NCBI RefSeq assembly: GCF_019977735.1
Contig: NZ_AP025018.1
Span: forward strand, 62,001-126,000
Length of the DNA: 64,000 bases
Direction of reading: 5' to 3'
Source: Calothrix sp. PCC 7716
GTDB taxonomy: Bacteria > Cyanobacteriota > Cyanobacteriia > Cyanobacteriales > Nostocaceae
A program made the position numbers and the translations under genes. The notes under the pieces are model-generated. The model was not told the origin of the DNA and searched no databases. It saw only the letters and a list, made by a program, of their open reading frames with translations. Of the stretch, positions 34,973 through 44,103 are shown piece by piece. The number at the start of each line of letters is the position of its first letter. Positions within the stretch are counted from its first letter, which is position 1.

Positions 34973-37639
34973 TTATTTACTCATTTGAGCAAAATGTTCT
35001 AGAAGTGAGCGATGCACAAAAATGTACCCACCACCAACTTTTTGTAAAAAAATGCGTTCTGTAGCATAGTCAAGAAAACGCGCATAATTCCAAGGAATAT
35101 GACCGTTAAAATATAAAATACAGCGTAATATAAAGTGTTTTATGCAAGCTTCACCACCACCTGCGGCAACTCCAAACAATAATCCAAAAGCGCCCCAAAT
35201 TACAGTTCGTACTTGCAGTAATGCTATACTAGTAAAACCCAGTAATCCTAATCCGATTAAACCAAAAATAATTGCATTTTTTGCTGACTGCCAAATTCCC
35301 TGATTAGGATACGTCAATGTTTGGATACTAGGACTTGTTAATCCACGAGTTAGTACAAAAATTATTCCTAAACTTAATCCAAATACTGCACCTTGCAACC
35401 ATTTTTCTTCATTGATTTGTGTAATTAAACTCTGTAGGTTAGATGGTGTACTTATTAGCTCCGCAGTTAATTTTAGCATCACACCAAAAATTGATCCTAA
35501 TATAAGTCCTACAGCTAAATGCTTTCTCACGTTTTTCCAAGACCAATTGAGATTTTCAGCGGGATGAATTTTACCAAAGCCAAAAATTTTCCAAAAAAAC
35601 AGTTTTGTAAATATGAGTACAAGTACTACTCTTTGAATAGGTAAAATTAGCATTCCTACAGGTGTAGTAATAATTAGAAAAACTAGTACAAGACCACTTA
35701 TATAAAGAGGTTGCCACTTACCTAACCAGTTGGGTTGCATTCTTTCAATAAAAAATACTGTCTGTGATTGCTTTTTAAGTTTTTTTGCTAGCCAAATTAG
35801 CCAGTGGGTTGCTTGTTTTTGTGAATATTGATGACTAATGCTTCTGCGAGAAAACATTCTTTGAATATACTTATCAAATAAATGCTGGCGCCGTTCTTCC
35901 AAGTTCATGTGTGGTAAGTCTGTAACCGACAAATCTTGATAAGCCAAAGTCATAATACTTAGCATCAAGGGAGACTTGGCTAATTCTTGCATTATTATGT
36001 CAGCTTGCAGAGTTTTATATAATGCTTGGAAAGGTAAACCAGCGTTATGTAAATATTGGTGTATTTGTTCTAAAGTTAGTGGTTGTATAAAGACTGCACC
36101 TTGAAAGCGCAAGCGATGGGGTAACGCTTCATAATCTTTGATGCGACTACAAACAACAATTTGAGTTTCACCGTATTCTTGGCTAAATTTATTAATCGCA
36201 GTCACACAAGCATCTCGAAGTTCGGCGCCAACTTCGTCTAACCCATCTAAAAGTAATAATAACTGTTGATTTTTAACCCAAGCTCTACCAATTTCTTTAG
36301 AAACCTGATACTTAGTATTAAGTTCTTGTACTAACCATTCAGCAATTGGTATTCTTTCATTTGCCCAAGCCGAAAGGTTAAACACTACTGGAATTGGCTG
36401 CAAAATATTATATTCAGCTTGCGCTATTAAATCGCGCGCTAATTCTAAAAGTGTAATTGTTTTTCCGGCGCCAGGTTCACCTAAAATTAATAACGAACAC
36501 CCGGCGCCCATTTGTTGAAATAAATTCAATACTTTAGTATTACTTGGTAAAGGTTGCCGAGCTAGTTCAGGAGTTTCCCATAGCATACCCCAAGGACGGT
36601 CTAAAGCATCGAAGCGGTTTTCTAAACCCAATTCAATTAATACGACTCCATGTAAAGAAGTTTCTAAAACACCTTTTATCCAATAGTTTTTGACTTTATT
36701 AAGTAATATTTGTCGATGACGGTATTCTTCTCTGCTGTATGAAATTACTTCTACTGGACTTTTTGAACTGTATCCAGAAAGCGGAGTTGTTTCAACATCA
36801 GCTATATCAATTATTTTATTAGGTGATGGCGCCAAAAAGTCTTGAGGTTGCAAGTCTGTCAACATAGATGAGGCATTATTATAACGCTCACCAGGATGCG
36901 AATAAGTCGCTTTAGTTAAAACTGCTGCTAAATGATTACTAATATCAACATCTTGGCGCCATTCCTGTATATCATAAGAATGTTTACCAGTAAGTAGAAA
37001 AATTGCCGTCATCCCTAAGCTATAAATATCACTAGAATATACAGGCTGACCTGCTGCTTGCTCAGGTGGCATAAAACCCTGAGTTCCCACAACAATACTA
37101 TGAGGTTCACCCTCATCATTCAACGCAGTATTCATTACTTCCTTAGCAATGCCAAAATCAATTAAAACAGGTTTACTATCTTTTTGGCGCCAGATAATAT
37201 TACTAGGTTTAATATCTCGGTGAATAATACCGTGTTTGTGAATATAATCTAATACTGGTAATAAACTCACCAACAACTGAGTAACTAAATTTTCACTCAA
37301 CACACCCTGCTGCTGATGCTGTAACTTTTGACTTAAAGTTAAACCCTCTACCCACTCCTGAACCAAATAAAAATATTCTTCCTCAGCAAAATAAGCATAC
37401 AGCTTGGGTATTTGCTCATTCCCTTCACCCAACTGTTCTAAAATAGCAGCTTCTCGATTAAAGCGTTGTTGTATAACATCATAAGCTTTGGAATTATTCG
37501 TAACTGGTTGAAGTTGCTTAACAACACAAATACGACGCGAAGGCAAATAAGTATCCTCCGCTAGAAACGTTTCCCCAAACCCACCCTTTCCTAACGCGCG
37601 TATAATTTGATATCGATTGTTCAACAATATAGATTTCAT
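34973..37639 (-). CDS. Ser/Thr protein kinase-NACHT-membrane fusion protein
   Basis: An 888-residue protein. Residues 8-270 form a eukaryotic-type kinase: Gly loop GKGGFGETFLAED, catalytic K41, HRDIKPSN (140-147), DFG (161-163), MPPEQAAG. Residues 300-345 are a linker (RQILLNKVKNYWIKGVLETS). A NACHT NTPase follows, with Walker A GEPGAGKT (387-394), Walker B LLLLDGLDEV (461-470) and QELAKSPLMLSIM. The C-terminal 230 residues hold several membrane helices and end in ATERIFLQKVGGGYIFVHRSLLEHFAQM. From the linker to the end it matches the protein at 55755-58133. It is likely a membrane-bound switch coupling nucleotide-driven oligomerisation to kinase signalling, possibly defence; this is inference. 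Confidence 0.92.
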   Translation of the reverse strand: MKSILLNNRYQIIRALGKGGFGETFLAEDTYLPSRRICVVKQLQPVTNNSKAYDVIQQRFNREAAILEQLGEGNEQIPKLYAYFAEEEYFYLVQEWVEGLTLSQKLQHQQQGVLSENLVTQLLVSLLPVLDYIHKHGIIHRDIKPSNIIWRQKDSKPVLIDFGIAKEVMNTALNDEGEPHSIVVGTQGFMPPEQAAGQPVYSSDIYSLGMTAIFLLTGKHSYDIQEWRQDVDISNHLAAVLTKATYSHPGERYNNASSMLTDLQPQDFLAPSPNKIIDIADVETTPLSGYSSKSPVEVISYSREEYRHRQILLNKVKNYWIKGVLETSLHGVVLIELGLENRFDALDRPWGMLWETPELARQPLPSNTKVLNLFQQMGAGCSLLILGEPGAGKTITLLELARDLIAQAEYNILQPIPVVFNLSAWANERIPIAEWLVQELNTKYQVSKEIGRAWVKNQQLLLLLDGLDEVGAELRDACVTAINKFSQEYGETQIVVCSRIKDYEALPHRLRFQGAVFIQPLTLEQIHQYLHNAGLPFQALYKTLQADIIMQELAKSPLMLSIMTLAYQDLSVTDLPHMNLEERRQHLFDKYIQRMFSRRSISHQYSQKQATHWLIWLAKKLKKQSQTVFFIERMQPNWLGKWQPLYISGLVLVFLIITTPVGMLILPIQRVVLVLIFTKLFFWKIFGFGKIHPAENLNWSWKNVRKHLAVGLILGSIFGVMLKLTAELISTPSNLQSLITQINEEKWLQGAVFGLSLGIIFVLTRGLTSPSIQTLTYPNQGIWQSAKNAIIFGLIGLGLLGFTSIALLQVRTVIWGAFGLLFGVAAGGGEACIKHFILRCILYFNGHIPWNYARFLDYATERIFLQKVGGGYIFVHRSLLEHFAQMSK

Positions 37640-38005
37640 TCCCCATACACTCTCCAGAATTAAATATCTTGTGGAATGGGCATCCTTGCCCGTTCCATTA
37701 TAGAGGGCGTAACCAAAATACCTTTTATAGACAGCGTGATAGCAGCAATTTCATATATTGTAGTACTAAAAATAAAGTTGATATTAAGCACTTGCAGCGG
37801 ACAAAGAATTTATACTACAATTGTAGTATCAATAAAATCTCAAAAACATATGATAGTCAAAACATGGATACGGCGCCATCTTGCATTAAAGCGACCATTT
37901 TATTAGGTAAAGCAACCTAAATATACAGGAACGTTTGAAGTACATGTAACCGTTGATGCGACATCAGAAGCAGCACGGGATAAGTTTTGCTGTTTATGTA
38001 AAACT
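37640..38005. other. Regulatory gap with dispersed repeat and 18-bp palindrome
   Basis: Between the divergent kinase-NACHT gene and the AbiEii pair. At 37668-37696 lies a CTTGTGGAATGGGCATCC dispersed element. At 37812-37829 there is a perfect 18-bp palindrome ATACTACAATTGTAGTAT, with a half-site-like TTGTAGTACTA near 37758. From 37907 to 38005 the frame of the next gene is open and appears to encode its missing N-terminus. The two open frames crossing the repeat are not convincing genes. Confidence 0.6.
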
Positions 38006-38566
38006 TTGGGAGTAAAAAGCGTACTTATCGAGTTACCATCTGGTGTTGTCGCTCTTCAATTGATGACCGCATCATATCATCGCGGTACATTGATTAGCGT
38101 CAAGCAAGAAGCATATAAGCTCGCGCGTGAATTTGAAAGAGCGGGTTTTGCGGTCGCGCGTGTCAAAATAGAAGCGATGGTAAATAACCAAGATGTTCCA
38201 GTTACAGATAGACAAGCGCAAATATTACCTACAACGAATTACTTTGAGTTTCACGTCAAGGTAACATTGGCGCCATCTGATATAGAGATGCTAGCTCAAT
38301 TCTGCCTTCATCATGACGCGCATTTATCAGCAAACGCTTTTAAATATCGGTCACATGGACAACAGCAGAGATTTATTACCATGCGAATGTATGGTGTAGG
38401 TTTACATACTGCTCAGTCGCGTTTTAATACTTTGCTTACTGCATTAAGAGCCAAAAACATCAAACTTTCAGTTAAGCTACAGGAATATAGCGTCTTCGAT
38501 AGCAACATCAATCTTGATGCTGGATGGTTTGGAACTTCCTATAAAGGGGGGATGAACGATGAATAA
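38006..38566 (+). CDS. Duplicated-domain partner of AbiEii-like nucleotidyltransferase
   Basis: I cannot name the family. The usual-codon frame starts at TTG 38006 (186 residues), but the reading frame is open from 37907 and the extra 33 codons read KQPKYTGTFEVHVTVDATSE and onward. This stretch resembles the second half of the same protein (TNYFEFHVKVTLAPSDIEML), so the protein has two related domains and the true N-terminus lies upstream. No ATG, GTG or TTG exists there (GTA at 37907 is the best-placed codon). The stop overlaps the start of the nucleotidyltransferase gene by 8 bp, implying coupled translation. It is not the usual AbiEi winged-helix antitoxin. Confidence 0.65.
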   Translation: MGVKSVLIELPSGVVALQLMTASYHRGTLISVKQEAYKLAREFERAGFAVARVKIEAMVNNQDVPVTDRQAQILPTTNYFEFHVKVTLAPSDIEMLAQFCLHHDAHLSANAFKYRSHGQQQRFITMRMYGVGLHTAQSRFNTLLTALRAKNIKLSVKLQEYSVFDSNINLDAGWFGTSYKGGMNDE

Positions 38567-39398
38567 TATGGAGCAGTTGGTTAAAATTTCCGAAGCAACA
38601 AATCGTCCTTTAGACGAAGTACTAACATACCACATACTCGAAAGTGTGTTGCGACGAGTATCTAACTCTATATATATAGATGAGTTAGTGTTGCGGGGTG
38701 GAATGATGACGCGGTTATGGGTGCCATTAGGACGGAGAATTGCTGTAGACGTAGATTTTTTAGGTTTATACCCATTCGATATTGGCGAAACAACAGCAAA
38801 ATTTCAAGATATACTTTCGGCAGATTGTGCTGATGGTGTGAAATTCCATTTAGACACTTTACTTAGCGAGGGTATTTGGATGGAAACAGAATCACCAGGC
38901 GCCCGCATCAACATTGATGTTAATATCGGACAGTACCAGCGTAACATTCAAATCGATGTTGGTTTTGGTGACCCACTGGCGCCACCAGCTTCATATATAA
39001 AATATCCAACATTGGTAGGTGAAGCAACACCAATACAAACAGTGCGCGCGGAAACAATGATAGGCTGGAAACTGCACGGGTTAGTAGAATTTGGAGCAAG
39101 ACGTTGGCATCCTAAAACCTTATACGACTTGGTGCTGTACGGCAAATATATTACAAACACCTCACAACCAGAATTAGCACAAGCAATTCAAACAGCTTTT
39201 ACTAGTCGCAATACACCTTTAGAAGAAGTGTACTCAATATTAGCGGCGCCTGACTGGTGGCATAATAGTAAAAGCCGCAGTAAATGGAAATGGTACATCC
39301 GCAAAATGTCAGCCCAAATCTTTGAAGAAGATTTTGAAACTGTCGTAAATATTGTGACAGGACGTTGGGAAAGTGTTGTTAGAGAATTGTTAAGTTGA
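38559..39398 (+). CDS. AbiEii/AbiGii-family nucleotidyltransferase
   Basis: A 279-residue nucleotidyltransferase-fold protein. The active-site pattern LVLRGGMMTRLW ... RIAVDVDFLGL (Gly-Gly then D-x-D) and the later INIDVNIG ... IQIDVGFGDPL provide the acidic residues expected in AbiEii toxins. These transfer nucleotides to tRNA or other RNA and act in phage abortive infection. A downstream RAETMIGWKLHGL ... RRWHPKTLYDLVL segment matches the family's helical part. It is translationally coupled to the preceding unknown gene. A toxin-antitoxin or phage-defence role is inferred from the family. Confidence 0.8.
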   Translation: MNNMEQLVKISEATNRPLDEVLTYHILESVLRRVSNSIYIDELVLRGGMMTRLWVPLGRRIAVDVDFLGLYPFDIGETTAKFQDILSADCADGVKFHLDTLLSEGIWMETESPGARINIDVNIGQYQRNIQIDVGFGDPLAPPASYIKYPTLVGEATPIQTVRAETMIGWKLHGLVEFGARRWHPKTLYDLVLYGKYITNTSQPELAQAIQTAFTSRNTPLEEVYSILAAPDWWHNSKSRSKWKWYIRKMSAQIFEEDFETVVNIVTGRWESVVRELLS

Positions 39399-39429
39399 AC
39401 TCTATACATAATATCAGAAATATCAGATT

Positions 39430-41025
39430 TCAGCGAACTTGCTTCAAACTTTCAACTTGCTTGGTAAATAATTCTGTAAATAGGCTCATTACAGTCCTTT
39501 CTTCCCGTACCTTAATGTTAGCAGTGACAGACATTCCTGATTGTAAGGAGATTTGCTTACCTCTAACATTGAGTGATTGTTGATTCAGTTTTATTTTGAC
39601 TGGGAAACGATAATATCGATGAGTTTCATCTGGTGGTAATGCATCTGAAGCTACCCAAGCAATTTCTCCTTTAATATCGCCGAATTCGCTAAAGGGGAAC
39701 GAATCTATTCTCACATCTACTTTCATTCCTTCTCGAACAAAACCAATATCTTTATTGGTGATATATGCTTCGGCAATAAATTGCTCTTCGGGTACAACTG
39801 AAAGAAGTTTTTCGCTTGGTCTCGCTACAAAATTATTGCCTGCTTGTAAGTCAAAAATTGTTCCAGCTATCGGCGCCCGAAGTTCTTGGTATTTTGCATT
39901 TAATTGTGCTTGAGAAATTTTGCTATTAATGTCAGCTAGTTTCTTTTCGTTGTCTAACAAAATTTTAGTAAATTGACTCTCGATTTCTGCAATTTTATTT
40001 TTATTGTTAGTAATTTTTTCTAAATTATTTTTTTGAGAAACAGCCACAGTATTTTTTACCTCTTGCTGTCCTTGTTGGATATCAAATTGTAGACGTTGCT
40101 GTTCTGACAATAATTGCGCGACTTGTGCTTTTAAGTTTTGTACTTTTTTTTGCTGTTGTAGATATTGCAATTGTGCGATTGCCCCTTCTTTTTCGAGAAG
40201 CTTTAATTTTGCCAAAATATCTGCTTCGATAGCTAAAGTAGCTTGAGTATCTGTAATTTTGATACTATTTTGCACCAATAATTTTCTGCTTTTTTCAACT
40301 TCTAAACGCGATGCCTTAGCTCGGCTATCTAATTCTTTTTTGGCTATTTGTAAGCGTGCTTGTTCGTCACTTCCTAATCCAGAAGTATTATCTGAGTTTG
40401 CCAACTCTTTTCGTAATAGTTCGTTTTCGGCAAGCAAAGCGGTACGGGTTTTCAGTAGAGAATTTGCTTCTGGAGATAAAGGAATTTTTAAACCTTTCTC
40501 AGGTAAATCTACAGTTGAATTCGACTCTATTAACTGACGATAAATTTGGTTTTCCTGCATCAACGCATTACGGATCTTTTGTAGAGAAATTAATTCCGCA
40601 TTCGTAGCAGTGGAATCAAAAATTAACAATAAATCTCCTGGTTTTACTCTCTGGCCATCTTTGACATAGACTTGTTTGACAACTCCACCGACTGGTGCTT
40701 GAACTTCTTTGACCTTTCCTTCGGGTTTTAATTGACCAACTGCTGGCACAGCTTGCTCAATTTTGGCTATAGATGCCCAAGCAATTCCAAAACACGCTAT
40801 ACCTACTAAAGTCCCCATTATTACGCGCGACCATACTGGAGATTGACGCAGGACGACAGATTGCTCAAAGCTGTGTGTATCAGGTTTATCTGTGAGTGTT
40901 TTTGCAGGAGATTTAGGAATTTTGGTTTCAGTGATTAATTTGTTTGACTCTAGTAGTGTGATACTATTTTTATTTTTTTTGTTACCATTCCTACCATTGA
41001 GGTGGTAATTATCTAATTTAGTCAT
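39430..41025 (-). CDS. HlyD-family type I secretion adaptor
   Basis: A periplasmic adaptor that links the ABC exporter to a TolC-like outer channel. The 531-residue protein has a cytoplasmic N-terminus and one membrane span (about residues 65-88, VIMGTLVGIACFGIAWASI). A lipoyl half-motif follows (GGVVKQVYVKDGQRVKPGDL), then a long coiled-coil hairpin (about 150-400). The returning lipoyl half is YQELRAPIAGTIFDLQAGN, with a beta-barrel segment EGMKVDVRIDSFPFSEFGDI. It is downstream of the ABC exporter (60 bp) on the same strand, in one unit. The RTX proteins nearby are the likely cargo. Confidence 0.93.
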   Translation of the reverse strand: MTKLDNYHLNGRNGNKKNKNSITLLESNKLITETKIPKSPAKTLTDKPDTHSFEQSVVLRQSPVWSRVIMGTLVGIACFGIAWASIAKIEQAVPAVGQLKPEGKVKEVQAPVGGVVKQVYVKDGQRVKPGDLLLIFDSTATNAELISLQKIRNALMQENQIYRQLIESNSTVDLPEKGLKIPLSPEANSLLKTRTALLAENELLRKELANSDNTSGLGSDEQARLQIAKKELDSRAKASRLEVEKSRKLLVQNSIKITDTQATLAIEADILAKLKLLEKEGAIAQLQYLQQQKKVQNLKAQVAQLLSEQQRLQFDIQQGQQEVKNTVAVSQKNNLEKITNNKNKIAEIESQFTKILLDNEKKLADINSKISQAQLNAKYQELRAPIAGTIFDLQAGNNFVARPSEKLLSVVPEEQFIAEAYITNKDIGFVREGMKVDVRIDSFPFSEFGDIKGEIAWVASDALPPDETHRYYRFPVKIKLNQQSLNVRGKQISLQSGMSVTANIKVREERTVMSLFTELFTKQVESLKQVR

Positions 41026-41085
41026 GGCAATTTTAGATTTTAGATTTTCTACAAATACTGCAAAGTCGGGAATTTTGTTTTTTTC

Positions 41086-44000
41086 TCAATTCGATTCTTG
41101 TTGATTGTACAGATAGAAATAATGACCTTCCATTGCCATTAATTCATGATGCGTTCCTTGCTCAATTACTCTACCAGCATCCATGACAACAATCGTATTT
41201 GCATGTTTGATGGTGTTTAAACGGTGAGTTATAAAAAACACTGTACTATGCTGAAAAGCTTGAGCTAAATTCAAACAAACTTGCCTTTCTGTGATATAAT
41301 CTAAAGCGCTAGTTGCTTCATCCAATACTAATAACTTGGGTCTCTGTAAAACAGAGCGTGCGATTGCAATTCTTTGCCTTTGTCCTCCTGATAGTGATGC
41401 ACCACGTTCACCCACCTTGGTATTGTAACCGTTGGGCAAGTCCATAATAAAATCATGGGCGGCGGCTATTTTTGCTGCTTCGATAATTTCCTCTGTAGTT
41501 GCATCGGGATTCGTTAAAGCAATATTTTCTTGAATTGTTCCTTCAAACAATAGGGAATCTTGAGGTACAAATCCAACTTGGCGCCGTAGTGAATACAATT
41601 CAACTTTAGAAATGTCGTAACCATCAACTAAAATTCTACCTGACTCTGGTTCGTACAGTCGAATTAATAGTTTAGTCAATGTACTTTTTCCGGCGCCGCT
41701 TCCCCCGACAATTCCGATAAATTGACCCGGAGCAAAATCAAGATTAACGTTGCACAGTTGTAGCGGTCCGTCTGTTCTAAATCTAAAGTAAAGATTCTCG
41801 TATTTGACGGCGCCAGTAATTGCAGGTAACGGGATATTATTGCGGTCGTCTTCAGCTTCTTGGGGAGTATCAACAATATCGCTTAAACGCTCTAAGGATA
41901 AAGCTGTTTCTTGGAAACTCTGCCACAGTTGTGCTAAACGTAACAAAGGGCTAGTAACGTAACTTGAAATGATTCTAAAGGCAATCAATTCACCTAAAGT
42001 TAATTCTCCTTGAACCACTAAGTAAGCTCCCATCCATAAAACAAGCAAACTGCTGAGTTTGTTGAGGAAGGTACTCGCAGAACTAGCAATCGTAGAAGTG
42101 ACAACAGTTTTGAAACCGGAGGCAATATAATCGGCGTAACGTTCTTGCCAAGAAAAGCGCGAGCGCAATTCGATATTTTGAGCTTTGACTGTCTGAATTC
42201 CAGATATCACCTCTACTAAATAAGATTGAGTAACAGCATTACGCTCGGCTTTTGTTCGTAGCTGTTTCCTCACCAAGGGAGAAAATATTAATGTTAGTAA
42301 GATGAATATTGGAATCGTCGCCAAACCGACTAGAGTTAATTGCCAACTGTAAAACAGCATGACAAGAATGTAAATTACTGAAAATAGCGCATCTAAACCC
42401 ACAGTTAAAGCTGTACCTGTGAGAAATTTACGAATATTTTCTAACTCATTAATCCGCGTCGCTAGTTCTCCGACTGGTCGGCGTTGATAATAGTTAAGAG
42501 GAAGGCGCAGTAAGTGGTCAATTATTTGTGACCCCAAACCCATATCTATTCGATTAGTAGTATCAACAAATAAATAAGTTCTTAATGTCGTCAATAGCGC
42601 TTCAAATAATGCAACGACTACTAGCAACCCTCCAAAAATATGCAGAGTATTTGTACTATTCTGAACAATTACTTGGTCAATGATTATTTGAACAACTAGG
42701 GGATTTACTAACGCCGCTAACTGCACAAAGAAAGAAGCTATAAACACTTCTATTAATACACGTTTATAGCGCCATAAATAAGGAACAAACCATTGTAAAC
42801 CAAAGCGTTGTTTCGGTGTAGCTTTGGTCGCAGAAAGCAGCAGTACCCGTAACTTTGATGGAGCAACGTTTTCTGAACTATCAAACTCATTAACCAACTC
42901 TTGTACTAATTGTGCAGGTTGAAAGTACTGAATTCCTTGGGAGGGTACACCCAAAACCACAACTCTTTCACCCGTTTCATACAACACCGCAAAATTATCT
43001 TCATAGCGAATTAAAGCCGGTGTCGGAATACGTTCTAGCTGAGAAACAGGTATATCAAGTAGTTGCGACTTTAATCCTACTAATTCTGCCAGATAAGCAC
43101 ATAGTTGAAATGATACAGCACCAGAGCGCTTGCTATTCTCAGTCAATATGCGATTGACAATTTCCCGACGAAACGGCATTTGCAAATGTTTGGATACCAT
43201 TTGAAAACAGGCCACTGCCGAATTTAATTGTCCTTTTCCCTGAAAAAATGGGTATTTTCTTTTCTCTCTTCTGGATACGGTACTAGCTGCTTTTACCTCT
43301 TCCTTTTCTGCATAGGGGAACTCGATTTGATCTAAATCTCCAACTCCATTCTCTTCTAGCTGTTGCTGACTTATGTCTAGCTGTAACAAATCAAACGCGC
43401 GTAAACCAATCAAACGCGCGGGACTATTGTCGATAATCTCTAATTTACCTGTACTATTACGCAATTCCAAACTCGAACCAAGAGAAAAGTTTCTTATCTT
43501 TCCCCCACCACTGACAAACCAGATTCTTTCTGAATCTAATTCTTTCTCTAACTGAATAACTTGGGTTGTTCTCGGTGAAAGATAATATACTTGGGCTGAT
43601 GATAAAGCATTTTGAGCCAATTCTTTGAGATTAATCGCAGCATTCGCTTGGATTTGCTTTTGCATTCCCAGGACATCGAATATTTCCAACAAGTGGCAGC
43701 GACTTTTACGCGCTTGGGCAAAAGCTGGATATCTGGAAAGTAAATGTAAGTACTGCCCAGCATCGAATGTTAAACATGTGACTTCACTCGACGCGATTGC
43801 AATTTCACATCCTAACTCTCGCAGAATACCAATTTCACCTAAAACATCTCCAGATTCGAGAAATTTCAAAGTTGTTGGTACTTGTGTACGAGGGTCATAT
43901 GACAATAAGCGTACTCTCCCCTCATAAATAATTACGACGCGCGAAGGTACTTTTTCTTTTCCTAAAATTCTTTGACCTACACGATAACGAGTAGGATGAA

Positions 44001-44103
44001 TATTTTCTAATAAATTAGTAACGACTTCACTTGGTAACTTGTCAAATCCTTCAAGTTTGACAATAAACTTAGCAAAAGAATCTGTGGCAACAGACATATC
44101 CAA
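41086..44103 (-). CDS. HlyB-like ABC exporter with cNMP-type and degenerate C39 domains
   Basis: A 1005-residue exporter. Residues 10-150 form a cyclic-nucleotide-binding-like beta-barrel (YRVGQRILGKEKVPSRVVII ... FLESGDVLGEIGIL). At about 290-420 lies a C39-peptidase-like domain in which the catalytic Cys is Ser (NSAVACFQM where CG would stand) and the usual His appears to be Asn (EDNFAVL). It should therefore bind but not cut the cargo. Six membrane helices follow. The nucleotide-binding domain has Walker A GGSGAGKST, signature LSGGQRQRIA, Walker B LLVLDEATSALD and H-loop THRL. A dead C39 domain is typical of exporters of leaderless RTX proteins, several of which are encoded downstream on the other strand. 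Confidence 0.93.
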   Translation of the reverse strand: MDMSVATDSFAKFIVKLEGFDKLPSEVVTNLLENIHPTRYRVGQRILGKEKVPSRVVIIYEGRVRLLSYDPRTQVPTTLKFLESGDVLGEIGILRELGCEIAIASSEVTCLTFDAGQYLHLLSRYPAFAQARKSRCHLLEIFDVLGMQKQIQANAAINLKELAQNALSSAQVYYLSPRTTQVIQLEKELDSERIWFVSGGGKIRNFSLGSSLELRNSTGKLEIIDNSPARLIGLRAFDLLQLDISQQQLEENGVGDLDQIEFPYAEKEEVKAASTVSRREKRKYPFFQGKGQLNSAVACFQMVSKHLQMPFRREIVNRILTENSKRSGAVSFQLCAYLAELVGLKSQLLDIPVSQLERIPTPALIRYEDNFAVLYETGERVVVLGVPSQGIQYFQPAQLVQELVNEFDSSENVAPSKLRVLLLSATKATPKQRFGLQWFVPYLWRYKRVLIEVFIASFFVQLAALVNPLVVQIIIDQVIVQNSTNTLHIFGGLLVVVALFEALLTTLRTYLFVDTTNRIDMGLGSQIIDHLLRLPLNYYQRRPVGELATRINELENIRKFLTGTALTVGLDALFSVIYILVMLFYSWQLTLVGLATIPIFILLTLIFSPLVRKQLRTKAERNAVTQSYLVEVISGIQTVKAQNIELRSRFSWQERYADYIASGFKTVVTSTIASSASTFLNKLSSLLVLWMGAYLVVQGELTLGELIAFRIISSYVTSPLLRLAQLWQSFQETALSLERLSDIVDTPQEAEDDRNNIPLPAITGAVKYENLYFRFRTDGPLQLCNVNLDFAPGQFIGIVGGSGAGKSTLTKLLIRLYEPESGRILVDGYDISKVELYSLRRQVGFVPQDSLLFEGTIQENIALTNPDATTEEIIEAAKIAAAHDFIMDLPNGYNTKVGERGASLSGGQRQRIAIARSVLQRPKLLVLDEATSALDYITERQVCLNLAQAFQHSTVFFITHRLNTIKHANTIVVMDAGRVIEQGTHHELMAMEGHYFYLYNQQESN

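Noticed and set aside
37669-37920. Two short plus-strand frames before the AbiEii pair
   Set aside because: They begin inside a dispersed repeat, have no ribosome-binding site and show no domain; the real signal is the open frame from 37907.
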